The notes beneath the pieces were generated by a model. It did not search any database, was not told the origin of the DNA, and saw only the letters and a list, made by a program, of their open reading frames with translations. The position numbers were made by a program, and so were the translations under genes. Below, piece by piece: positions 22,745 to 31,484 of a stretch of DNA of 64,000 bases (positions within the stretch are counted from its first letter, which is position 1; each line of letters begins with the position of its first letter). This DNA comes from Ctena decussata (lineage: Eukaryota; Mollusca; Bivalvia; Lucinida; Lucinidae). The DNA lies in assembly GCA_963989385.1 (NCBI GenBank), contig OZ022506.1:5435415-5499414 (forward strand), given 5' to 3'.

Positions 22745-22972
22745 TCGTATGATTTGCTTAGTCTGCTGTAACCCTTCTATTGGTCTAAATTATTTAGTTC
22801 AGTAAAGATAGCTGAGTTGCCACCTATTTGGGAAAGAGCTGCTGACTCGGCTTATCACTTGTGATTTATTGTTAGTTGGGATGTCTTTGTCAGTCTTTCC
22901 CTTTGATGTTGGGGATAGGGTTTGGGATCTGATTCAGTCAGTTCCTGAAGTGTAGTTACTCTTTAAATTTAC
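22745..22972 (+). mobile_element. 3' tail of the outer retroelement
   Basis: Follows the same order as 17720-17910 ('gctgagttgccacctatttgggaaagagctgctgactcgg', 'cagttcctgaagtgtagttactctttaaa') with many substitutions. Duplicate homology resumes immediately after it (acattgtatcgctagcaaag). Confidence 0.6.
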
Positions 22973-22975
22973 ATT

Positions 22976-24878
22976 GTATCGCTAGCAAAGTTTACATGAA
23001 CCCCTTCGGGTTTCATGTACTTGGCACGCGACCCAATATAGTTTATACTTCAATAAACACCAGAGAAAAGAAATTCATTCCTTAAATACATGTTGAACCT
23101 TTGTGAGATTAAGAGACCAAAATTAATTGAAACAGTTTAGGTTTTAAGAACAAAATGGCCTTGATGATCATCTAGAAAATTATGCCAAGGGAATACCATA
23201 TTTTCTGCATACTTCCACATGATTTTTACATATCCTAGCACTCAGGTGAGCGATACAGGCCCGCATGATCCTCTGGTTCTGCTATACCGTGACAGTCAAC
23301 CAACAGGATTAAGATTCACAAGTTGAAATTTATGGCTAGTTTCAAATGGTCAATTGTGAAATGAAGTGAATTGATTACTATATTATCCCACACTCCACTT
23401 CGTCAAGTGTATGCTGTTTCTACCAAGTCCATACCCGTAATGTCCTATACTACTATCAATGCATGTACCGGCAACGGCTTTGACACAGCTAATATGCATG
23501 TTTGAACTCTATTCTTCTTTGCGTTTGCCATCTTAGCCTGATCATGGAAAGTAATACTTTTCCTTTCTCTGTACATGATTTTGTATATATTTGAAAATAT
23601 TGATGTATTTTCAGGTGTATTTATTTTATATCATTTCTCAGTTACTGCCGATTACGTTCTTGTTATTCAGATGACATAAACTAGTGATTTTGTGCATTTA
23701 TGTAGGGACGAGTCATTTGTTATCGGGTGGAAGGGTATACATTGTTATATTTTCAAACGGTTTACCAAATTTTTTCCGACGGCACCACCCCTGCCCCAGT
23801 ATCACCAGAATAATTTTCCGACCCCCAGATATGTGACAAAAAATTATGACCTCCCAATGCCTCATCCCAGCTACCATTCTACCACACATACACCCTATTA
23901 CCCATTATATATTTGACTGACATCAAGCAAAACCTGTATGAAACACAAAGAACATTATCTTATTCTAACAGGGTAATTAATAATGGTCTGTTAAATTTTT
24001 GTCTGCATTTCTTGCACTTTCTTCTGCTTATGGCCATCCAGAAATCTGTTGTCTAATGGTTAATAATTATATATGTTAATAATATTAATTGGGCATCTGG
24101 GAGCAGGGGTCTAGGGGCGCAGCCCCCAAAATCCACAGTAGTTTTGCTGGTGAAAAGGCACCTGGAGAGCTGATATAATCACAAACGCAGACATTAAATT
24201 TAATTGAGAACAAAATCATCTACCCTACATTTTATAGACACTTTCATACTGTTCTTCTTGCAAATCAACGAAAAGATCTGTGTTTTATATGAAGCTGCCC
24301 AAACTCTGAGTGCTAATTCCATAAATGTCTTTAAGTTTTGAGTTTGAAAGAAGTCTGAACATTTAGGAGTAATTGGAAGCTGAGACATTTCTAAAAAAGA
24401 AGAGTGATGGAAGAATTCTGCCCCCCCCCCCCCCCAACACCCCCAACATGCCTAATGAAATATATGGTACCCCCTGCTCTGATGCTTATTGATTTCCGCC
24501 CCCTTCCCCCTGTAAATCACACAAAATCCGACCCCCCTTAATGTACCTCCCCTCCACACACCCCACCTGATAATAAATGACCCATCCCTTAGTAAATTTT
24601 TACACTGCAAAGACAAAGAGACGGAATGTGTAATGTTTGTATCTAAATCCGTACTGTTAACAATTTTATTGTCCATTTAATCATGAGAGTGGTGGTGGAT
24701 TCAACCATTATAGACTTCGGGTTTTATTCAAACAGGAGGTGTGCCGAGACGGACAGAGTTTCTTTACAATTACAACTGTTTCAACAAGAACATTGTAATC
24801 CCCATTTTAGCTTGATCATGGAAAGTTTATACTATTCATACCCTGCACATGATTTTGTATTTTATGTGAAAAATTGAT
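22976..24878. other. Duplicated non-coding block with C-rich tracts
   Basis: Matches 58265-60345. It holds a hairpin partner of 10330-10356 (TTTATACTTCAATAAACACC at 23040), a C-run at 24421-24436, and C/A-rich text at 24490-24565. Frames differ between copies, so I see no gene. Confidence 0.5.
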
Positions 24879-24879
24879 A

Positions 24880-25170
24880 TGAGCCGCGATACGACTAAAC
24901 TAACAAAATGGGTGTAAATAAGTTACAGCACATGTATATAATTACCACCAGTATAGCGCTCAAGTTTTAAAAAAGGAAATATCAGTATCACTTTTACCTC
25001 AATGAGGCTGCGCCGAATAAATAAGCGGCGGATCTCTAAGAAACAGAACAGAACAGAATGGCATGTTCGCCCAGTTAAGACTCAGATCAGCCTGAGAATT
25101 CGCCCAGTCTGACCAGTCTTAGCTGTCCGCATGTAGGTACCTTACCTACCCTTGATGCGCAGTGTCAGAG
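24880..25170. repeat. Diverged GAGCCGCGACACG-family MITE with internal change
   Basis: 'gagccgcgatacgactaaact' at 24881 matches the family's left end and 'cgcccagttaagactcagatcagcctg' at 25068 its interior; the right end is missing. Present at the same place in copy 2 (60346-60620), so it predates the duplication. Confidence 0.65.
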
Positions 25171-25199
25171 ACAAATTTATTAACTTAAAACAATCAAAA

Positions 25200-26560
25200 G
25201 AGAAGACATGCCTATGGACTGTATGCACTGTTGCCATGACAACAAAAGTTATATCACTAACACTGAAAAGAAAAATCTGCCATTTTCATTTAATTTAAGG
25301 TCAATTCATTACATCTTTTGAAGACAGATACAGCTAAATGGTATTCTGACAATATTAGAGCAACAACTCATTAACATAAAGAATGAAACTTTTAGAAAAT
25401 TCATAAACCTGGTTGCCATGACAACGTAAGTCAAAAGAGGGGGGGGGGGGGGGGGGCGGAGGGGCTGTTCAAAATTAAAAAAAAAAATACTTCATTTACA
25501 TTTGAAGTCAACCAGTTGTTCAGCTTTTGGAGATGTAGAGATAATTAAAATGAATCAGATTTTATAACTGTACCTTAATGAAAAGAATACAGTGAGTTAG
25601 TATTCTGAAAGTATAAAACACTGTTGTCATAGCAACTGTAGTGCAATGCCCGTCAGTGAATTTCCAAAGTTTGCAATTATCATCATCTTTCAAGACATAC
25701 TCTTCTTATTATATAAATGTGAAAGTAATGGTAAGAACTTTTTTGTGTAATGATTTGAAGATGAAAAAAATATATTATAGTAAAACTTGAAGAAAACATA
25801 TCATTTAGTTGTCATAGCAACAGATGAACTATGGCTGTCAAAAATTTTCTAAATTTTGCGTTTTTCATCATAATCCGGTCTTTTTTCGAATATTCTGTAA
25901 ATATGGATGTAATTATAACAACTTTAAATTTACTCATGTTGTGGACCTAAATTGACAAATATATAACAGTAAAATCTGAAGAAAATATAACGTTCATTTG
26001 TCATAGCAACAGAAGACCTATGCCTGTCAACGAATTTCTAAAATTGTAATTTTCACCAAAGTTCGCGACCGTTTCTTAACACTATGTATACATGGATGAA
26101 ATGGTAATAACTTTATTCAATATTGTGAACCTAATGTGACAAATATAGTGTTTTTAAATCTGAAGAGATAATTAGATACAGTTGTCATAGCAACTTAAGT
26201 ACAAAGCCTGTTATGCAATTATGCATTTGCCATTTTCTTCTTTTAAGGCATTTCTTTGAACATGGAGGTTATTGCTTTAACATTTATTTTATATAGTTGT
26301 CTACAGATGAGAAACATATCGTAATAGAATTAAAAAAAAGCATATACCATATGGTTGTCATAGTAACAAAAGTATGATATCTGTCAAATATTTCTCTAAA
26401 ATTGCCATTTCCACCATTTTTCTAGAAATCTTCCTCAGATTCTGTAAATGTGCAGGTAACATTCGTAACCCTTATGTCTTAGAGATGACAAATATGCGTA
26501 ATTGAATTGCTAAATAACAACAAAATGTGGTTGTCTAGAGACAGCTGTACAGGGCCTGTC
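25200..26560. repeat. Degenerate tandem repeats, period about 180 bp, each with a GTTGYCATRGCAAC core
   Basis: The cores fall near 25230, 25411, 25624, 25808, 25998, 26179, 26353 and (weak) 26530, spacings 174-213 bp. Around them 'aatttccaaa.ttgcaatt' and 'aaatatg.atg.aa..taataac' recur. Copy 2 keeps the array (60690-61800). A G-run at 25439-25456 is six bases in copy 2, a homopolymer expansion. Confidence 0.6.
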
Positions 26561-27116
26561 ATAAAATTTCTATATTTGCGATTTCCACCAGCTTTCTGGA
26601 AATTTTCTTTTAATACTCTTCAAGGACTTATAGAGATTTCTCGGTGAAATTCAAACTGATAATCTCATTTGGGAGATTATCACTTTAGATTTCACTGTTT
26701 CAAAAATACGAGTTTTGTTAAAAAGTCTCAATAATCTGTTGCTAAATTGCTTAAACCTTATCCAGCTTCAAATAAATTATGACACGCATGTTTGCACGTC
26801 TTTACGACATTAATGACGACATCTAAAGCGTCAAAGTAACACTATTAGTGCACGCGACGTCAGGCCGCCTAAGTCTCCTGTAGGCAATCTTTCAGAGCAA
26901 ATTTCTTGTGATCTGATTATCGAAATGAAATTTTAAGCTATTTTCAAGTTGCAAACAAAGTTTAAAACCAATGTCATACCCAGTTATCACTCTGGAAGCA
27001 TCAAATTTGACGCAAAACGGCTAGAAAAAGTTGTGTCTCTGTCGTGATGTCACACGCATTGGATTAAACTGAATTAGTATAATTTTAAAGCACAAAAGAA
27101 ACAGAAAGTTTGATTA

Positions 27117-27257
27117 TTTCAGTGCAAAATCGATTTTTATTTCACTTATGAACACCAAAAGTGGTATTTTTACACGTGGCTTCGCCAATCGGGAAAATAC
27201 TGCTTTTGATGTTCATTCGGTGAAATAGAAATCGATCTTACACTGAAATAGTCAAAT
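27117..27257. repeat. Palindromic MITE with GTGGCTTCGCCAATCGGG loop
   Basis: The left arm from 'atttcagtgcaaaatcgattt' to 'accaaaagtggtatttt' pairs with the right arm 'aaaatactgcttttgatgttcat' to 'atcgatcttacactgaaat'. Copy 2 keeps only the loop and right arm (61947-62033). Confidence 0.7.
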
Positions 27258-27319
27258 ATCCTCTATGTGGTTGCCATAGAAATGAAGATGTCTTGTCTGT
27301 CATAATGGTTCTATAGTTC

Positions 27320-27754
27320 TTATTCTGAATAGGCAATATGCACTGAATGCTTGATTCTTGATGCCAAGTGAGACTGTTCATTGTAGGTTGATAGGTACAC
27401 CTCCCTGTTTTTTTTTTCCATTTTTGCAAAGGGAGAAAACTTGTATGACATCATGTTTGCTTCCTTAAATGAAGAAACATTTCCAAAAAGGAATGTTCCC
27501 TCACAGGCTTCCTGAAAAGTGTACCCATTCACCTTAACAGATGGCATCTGTTCACTTGATGCTGACATCATCTGTTCATCTCCAGTAAGCTGCATCTCTG
27601 TCGTTTCTGGTGTGTACTGTTTGTGTCTGAGGATTACCTTTCTAAAAAGGAATTTTCTCTCACAGGCTTCCTGAAAAGTGTACCCATTCACCTTAACACG
27701 TGGCATCTGTTCATTTGATGCCGACATCATCTGTTCACTTCCAGTAAGCTGCAC
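27320..27754 (-). other. Open frame with a 53-residue internal tandem duplication
   Basis: 144 codons in which SEQMMSASNEQMP.VKVNGYTFQEACE occurs twice, 159 bp apart at the DNA level. Copy 2 (62140-62340) has one unit and frameshifts. No domain is recognised. It may be a relic exon or a neutral tandem duplication that keeps a frame open. Low confidence as a gene. Confidence 0.2.
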
Positions 27755-28312
27755 CTTTTACGTATCAGGTGTGTACTGTTTGTGTCTGAGGATACCTTAG
27801 ATATCCAGCTACAGCCTCATTTCTTGAGAAGATGTTACCTCACGAATATTAGCATTCTCCAAATCAACATTGCCCAAGCCTGAATTAGCTTCTGAATAAA
27901 GAACTCTTTGAGGCTGATATCTGACCGGATTGGACAGATATTTAGGCTACTCCGAGTTTCTGCATTGCTTGATGCAAAAAGTCAATTTGTTGTGCACTGG
28001 CTCAAATGTAAGCCAGTTCATGATCAGACTGTTAAATGCATTATTGTGTTCGTAGTTTGCATTCAGTAAAAACGTATCTTATTTTTAAAAAAAAGTCATT
28101 TATGGGTAGGAAGCCTTACTGAAATTGTGAATTATTTCCTTTACGGCATGCCATTTTCGAAAGTAATAGTTTAAAATTGTTGCACTTGCACTTTATCTTA
28201 GGTTCAATTTCTTCCTAACTGTAGGGAAATTCCCTTTGTAAATAAAGATCTCTGCATTGCACATATGTTAAATTGGTTTAAACCCAAACAGACTACCATA
28301 AGCATGACATCT

Positions 28313-28546
28313 GAGCCGCGACACGAGAAAACCAACAATGTGGTTGTGCGCCCAGCGCAGACTCATATCAGCCTGCACATCTACCCAGTCTGATCAGACT
28401 TCGCTAAGCGCTTAAAGAGTAGTTAAGGATGTAAGCTACCTTCATGCGGACAGCGAAGGCTCTGATCAGACTGGGCGGATGTCAAGGCTGATCTGAGTCT
28501 GCGCTGGGCGCACAACCACGTTGTTGGTTTTGTCGTGTCGCGGCTC
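28313..28546. mobile_element. Intact palindromic MITE, 4-bp target duplication ATCT
   Basis: GAGCCGCGACACGAGAAAAC opens and its complement closes; each arm runs about 100 bp (CCAGCGCAGACTCATATCAG paired with its near complement). ATCT lies on both sides. Copy 2 lacks the element at the matching spot (about 63135: aagcatgccgttgatttaaaatcg), giving a filled and an empty site. Confidence 0.9.
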
Positions 28547-28714
28547 ATCTGATTTTAAATCGAACCGGCCTGGAGTATTAATTTAACAAATAACTAGCTG
28601 ATGTGACATGCGGTTTGGGTTTTAGCTAATATAAACAACAAACATCAATTAATGGTAATGTTTAATTATCAAACAACATGATTTATGGATTTCGAGGTAA
28701 ACCGCGTTTCACCT

Positions 28715-28853
28715 TGCACGAACGCCCTGAGACCAATGGGGACGCACTCATTCAGTCTGTCTTTAAACAAGGTCGATGGCTAGTCTATATAAGTTACCAC
28801 CGTTAGAGCAACCTCGTAAGTTGGAGTAAACCTGTGTGAATATACAAAGAAGT
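28715..28853 (+). promoter_or_regulatory. TATA promoter of signal exon 1b
   Basis: TATATAAG at 28786-28793 lies 60 bp before the ATG, giving a predicted start near 28818 and a 5' leader of about 35 nt. The block 'gcgtttcaccttgcacgaacgccctgaga' through the TATA box is strongly conserved in copy 2 (63285-63434). That exceeds what I see in neighbouring intergenic sequence by eye. Confidence 0.65.
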
Positions 28854-28905
28854 ATGTACAAGGTTGTTTGTTTTCTGTTCGTACTTTTTTGCTTAACGGC
28901 AGTAG
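28854..28905 (+). CDS. Signal-peptide first exon (1b) of a secreted cysteine-rich peptide
   Basis: The ATG opens MYKVVCFLFVLFCLTAV, a signal peptide with one lysine, a hydrophobic core and a small-residue end, closing in phase 1 at G|GTGAGT. It has a TATA box at the right distance. It is nearly the same as 63435-63486 and clearly related to 6235-6286. The next acceptor in phase that opens a cysteine-rich frame is at 42032, so the likely gene has a 13.1-kb intron filled with repeats. The product would be secreted. Function is unknown; an immune or signalling peptide is a guess. Confidence 0.7.
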
Positions 28906-29158
28906 GTGAGTAGTTTCCGTTTTCGTACTTTTTTCAAGACTCGTTTCAAATACAAAACATATTTGCTTTAAAGCCAGCTGTTCATTTCCTAGGTAAAAAT
29001 TTATAGAAAAAAATGTATAATTGAGTTGAGTTTTACGGCCAAGCCAACACTATTAAGCCATATCAAACGCGGCTAGTTAAGATAGAATCGCCGTCAAGGT
29101 TGTCGAAGTCTTCCCAGGAACAGTGCCAGTTTCTAGTCAGACTTAATGGATATTTTAA

Positions 29159-29204
29159 GGGTTACTGATGAGGCTTTATTAGTCGAAACTACGTAGTCTG
29201 ACCC
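29159..29204 (+). ncRNA. Hammerhead ribozyme motif 1, intact core
   Basis: Stem I GGGTTA/TGACCC; core CTGATGA (29165-29171); stem II GGCT/AGTC with a 5-nt loop; GAAA (29185-29188); short stem III CTACGTAG; cleavage site GTC ending at 29198. All conserved bases are present. Compared with motif 3, two stem I bases differ yet pairing is kept. Confidence 0.85.
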
Positions 29205-29540
29205 AGGTTCCTTCTTCTGAATGTATTCTCTGCTTTTGCAGGAACTCTTTCAGATTTTAATTTTACTTCACTGCAACTGGAGTTGTGCCATGTGGCGGCC
29301 GTAAATCGTCTCCCCGTACATCATCCGTAGTGCAGATTTGATTTTATTTTCGTCCTTTGAGATCAGAGGATATGCTCTGAGAAATCTGGAATTTCAGGTT
29401 GGTTTAGACTCTTATTCTAGATCATCGTCTTTTATATTTTCTGGACTCTTTTTGATAAGACCCAGTCTTTTTACGACTGCCCAATCGAAATTATGAAATT
29501 TCGGTATGTTTTTCTCTGGTTTCGTCACCAGATATTTTCA

Positions 29541-29586
29541 GTGTCACTAATGAGGCTTTATTAGTAGAAACTACGTAGTCTGGTCC
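29541..29586 (+). ncRNA. Hammerhead ribozyme motif 2, core mutated
   Basis: Same layout, but the core reads CTAATGA (invariant G changed), stem II ends AGTA instead of AGTC, and stem I is partly mismatched. Predicted inactive. Confidence 0.75.
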
Positions 29587-29786
29587 ACGTTCCGGCTTCT
29601 GAATGTATTCTCTGCTCTTGAAGGAACTCTTTCAGATTTTTATTAGCCAGATACTCCTAAGCGATTACCAGGAATACTCTCTTCAGTAACTGACAAGGCC
29701 ATATCAAACGCGGCTAGTTAAGATAGAATCACCGTCAAGGAGATCGAAGCCTTCCCAGCAACAGGCAGGCTTAATGGATATGTTAA

Positions 29787-29832
29787 GGGTCACTGATGAG
29801 GCTTTTTTAGTCGAAACTACGTAGTCTGGCCC
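29787..29832 (+). ncRNA. Hammerhead ribozyme motif 3, intact core
   Basis: Stem I GGGTCA/TGGCCC, CTGATGA at 29793-29799, stem II GGCT/AGTC, GAAA at 29813-29816, stem III CTACGTAG, GTC ending at 29826. All core bases are present. Confidence 0.85.
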
Positions 29833-30156
29833 ATGTTCCTTCTTCTGAATGTATTTTCTGCTCTTGAAGGAACGCTTTTACATTTTGATTTTACTTCACT
29901 GCAGCTGGTGTGATGCCGTGTGTCGGCCGTAAAACGTTTCCCTGTACTTCATCCATAGTGCAGTCCATTGATATCAGAGGATAATTTATATTCTGAGGAA
30001 TCTGAAATTTTAGATTGGTTTAGACTCTTATTTTAGATCATCGTCTTTTACATTGTCTGGACCCTTTTTGATAAGAGTCAGTCTTTGTACGACTGCCAAA
30101 TTAAAATCAAGAAATTTCTGTATGTTTTTCTCTGGTTTCCTCACCATATATTTACA

Positions 30157-30180
30157 GGGTCACTGATGAGGCTTTTTGAT
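30157..30180 (+). ncRNA. Hammerhead ribozyme motif 4, truncated
   Basis: Only the 5' half remains: GGGTCA, CTGATGA and GGCTTTTT, then the sequence switches to the middle of a unit (gatccttttgaaac). A deletion or recombination joint. Confidence 0.65.
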
Positions 30181-30280
30181 TAGGATCCTTTTGAAACTAA
30201 CCAGTCTTTGAATCGACTGCTCAATTAAAATTAAGAAATTACAGTATGCTTTTTTCTGGTTTCGTCACCAGATATTGTTA

Positions 30281-30326
30281 GGGTCACTGACGAGGCTTTA
30301 TTAGCCGAAACTACGTAGTCTGGCAC
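30281..30326 (+). ncRNA. Hammerhead ribozyme motif 5
   Basis: The core CTGACGA is allowed at the variable position. Stem II is GGCT/AGCC, fully Watson-Crick where motifs 1 and 3 have a G-U pair. GAAA at 30307-30310, GTC ending at 30320. Stem I has one mismatch (TGGCAC). Confidence 0.8.
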
Positions 30327-31300
30327 ATGTTCCTACTTCTGTATGTATTGTCTGCTCTTGAGGGAACTGTTTAAGATTTTAATTTTACCACACAGAAGGA
30401 AACAGATAATGTGGCAAACACAATGCAAAGATAACTAACTTAATGTTTCATAAATATTGTTTACACGCCACATTAGAAATAAAGATAAATAATTATAAAG
30501 TGTCTTCACAAGTTAGCATTTTGTATGAAATTATGATACTGACTGCTTAATAGTTCTTCTCTTCTGCTCGTAAGGTTCCACGCTGTCACTAACCTTTACC
30601 TGTAATAATTGTTCTGTTTCCTCAATGTGTCTTATCTATACTGTTCATACTGTCCCTGCAATTGATCTGTTTCCATATGTCTGTGCAGTTCCTGTTGTTG
30701 TTCTGTTTTCCCTGTGTGTATTTACTGTTCCTGATAAATGATATGTTTCAGTTTCCTGTCACTGTTTTGTTCCCCACTTTGTTTTCACACTGTTTCGCCT
30801 TTCTTCCCACTGTTTGTCTGACCATGTAATTACTCCATGTTTTCCATTGTTACTGACGTTACTTGCCCATGACGACGACGTCAGTGACGTCAGCATCAAT
30901 AAATGAGGTTTCAAATAATTCCAAAATCAGAATTTAACAGTTAAAGTATTATGTATTGCAACACCTAATATTTAACAATAATAACTTAATATGAAAAGGA
31001 AAACTTTCTGAGCTTTCGTGGTCACTCCACGACAGCTGGTGTTGTGGCGTGTGGCGGCCGTAAAATGTCTCCCCGTACACCATCCATAGTGCAGATTATA
31101 TTTTATTTACATCCTTTGAGATCAGAGGATAGATCCTGAGAAATCTAAAATTTGAGATCGATTTAGACTATAATTCTAGATCATCGTCTTTTATATTATT
31201 TGGATCCTTTTGAAACTAATCAGTCTTTGAATCGACTGCTCAATTAAAAAATAAGAAATTACAGTATGCTTTTTTCTGGTTTCGTCACCAGATATTGTCA

Positions 31301-31346
31301 GGGTCACTGACGAGGCTTTATTAGCCGAAACTACGTAGTCTGGCCC
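31301..31346 (+). ncRNA. Hammerhead ribozyme motif 6, intact core
   Basis: Stem I GGGTCA/TGGCCC, CTGACGA at 31307-31313, stem II GGCT/AGCC, GAAA at 31327-31330, stem III CTACGTAG, GTC ending at 31340. The best-paired copy. Confidence 0.85.
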
Positions 31347-31403
31347 ATATTTCTACATGTGTATGTATTCTCTGCTCTTGAGGGAACTTTTCAAGATTAT
31401 AAT

Positions 31404-31432
31404 TTATTAGTCGAAACTACGTAGTCTTGCCA
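31404..31432 (+). ncRNA. Hammerhead ribozyme motif 7, 3' half only
   Basis: TTATTAGTC, GAAA, CTACGTAGTC are present, but the CTGATGA half is missing. Confidence 0.65.
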
Positions 31433-31484
31433 GTATTCCATCTTCTGGATGTATTCTCTGCTCTTGAAGGAACTATTTCAGATT

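Larger units (their letters stand above)
10357..22972 (+). mobile_element. Nested retroelement complex inserted in duplicated DNA
   Basis: Copy 2 is continuous across this point (about 58265), whereas copy 1 is broken from about 10357 to about 22972. The left edge is reverse-transcriptase 5' coding sequence and the right edge is the 3' tail of the same kind of element (22745-22972). The interior holds two more 3' coding fragments, a LINE 3' end, SINEs and other repeats. The simplest reading is one retroelement copy later filled by other insertions. Confidence 0.6.
2365..28950 (+). repeat. Segmental duplication, copy 1 (expanded by insertions)
   Basis: Blocks at 2365-2640, 5440-6800, 9055-10355 and 22976-28910 match, in the same order and orientation, blocks at 53385-53690, 53695-55570, 56860-58265 and 58265-63510. 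Both contain two signal-peptide exons. Differences are mostly insertions and short indels. I judge identity by eye at roughly 80-90 percent and did not compute it. Confidence 0.85.
29030..31484 (+). mobile_element. Hammerhead-ribozyme repeat cluster, unit about 375 bp
   Basis: The order in each unit is hammerhead, 'ttccttcttctgaatgtattctctgctcttgaaggaac', 'cttcactgcagctgg', 'gtgcggccgtaaa..gtctccc', 'tagatcatcgtctttta', 'tctctggtttcgtcaccagatatt', then the next hammerhead. Full units span 29159-29540 and 29787-30156. A unit at 30281-31300 is split by about 640 bp of other sequence (about 30380-31020). SINE-like leaders (catatcaaacgcggctagttaagatagaatc) precede the first and third hammerheads. 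The structure is like a small self-cleaving retroelement (retrozyme) or ribozyme satellite. Confidence 0.75.
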
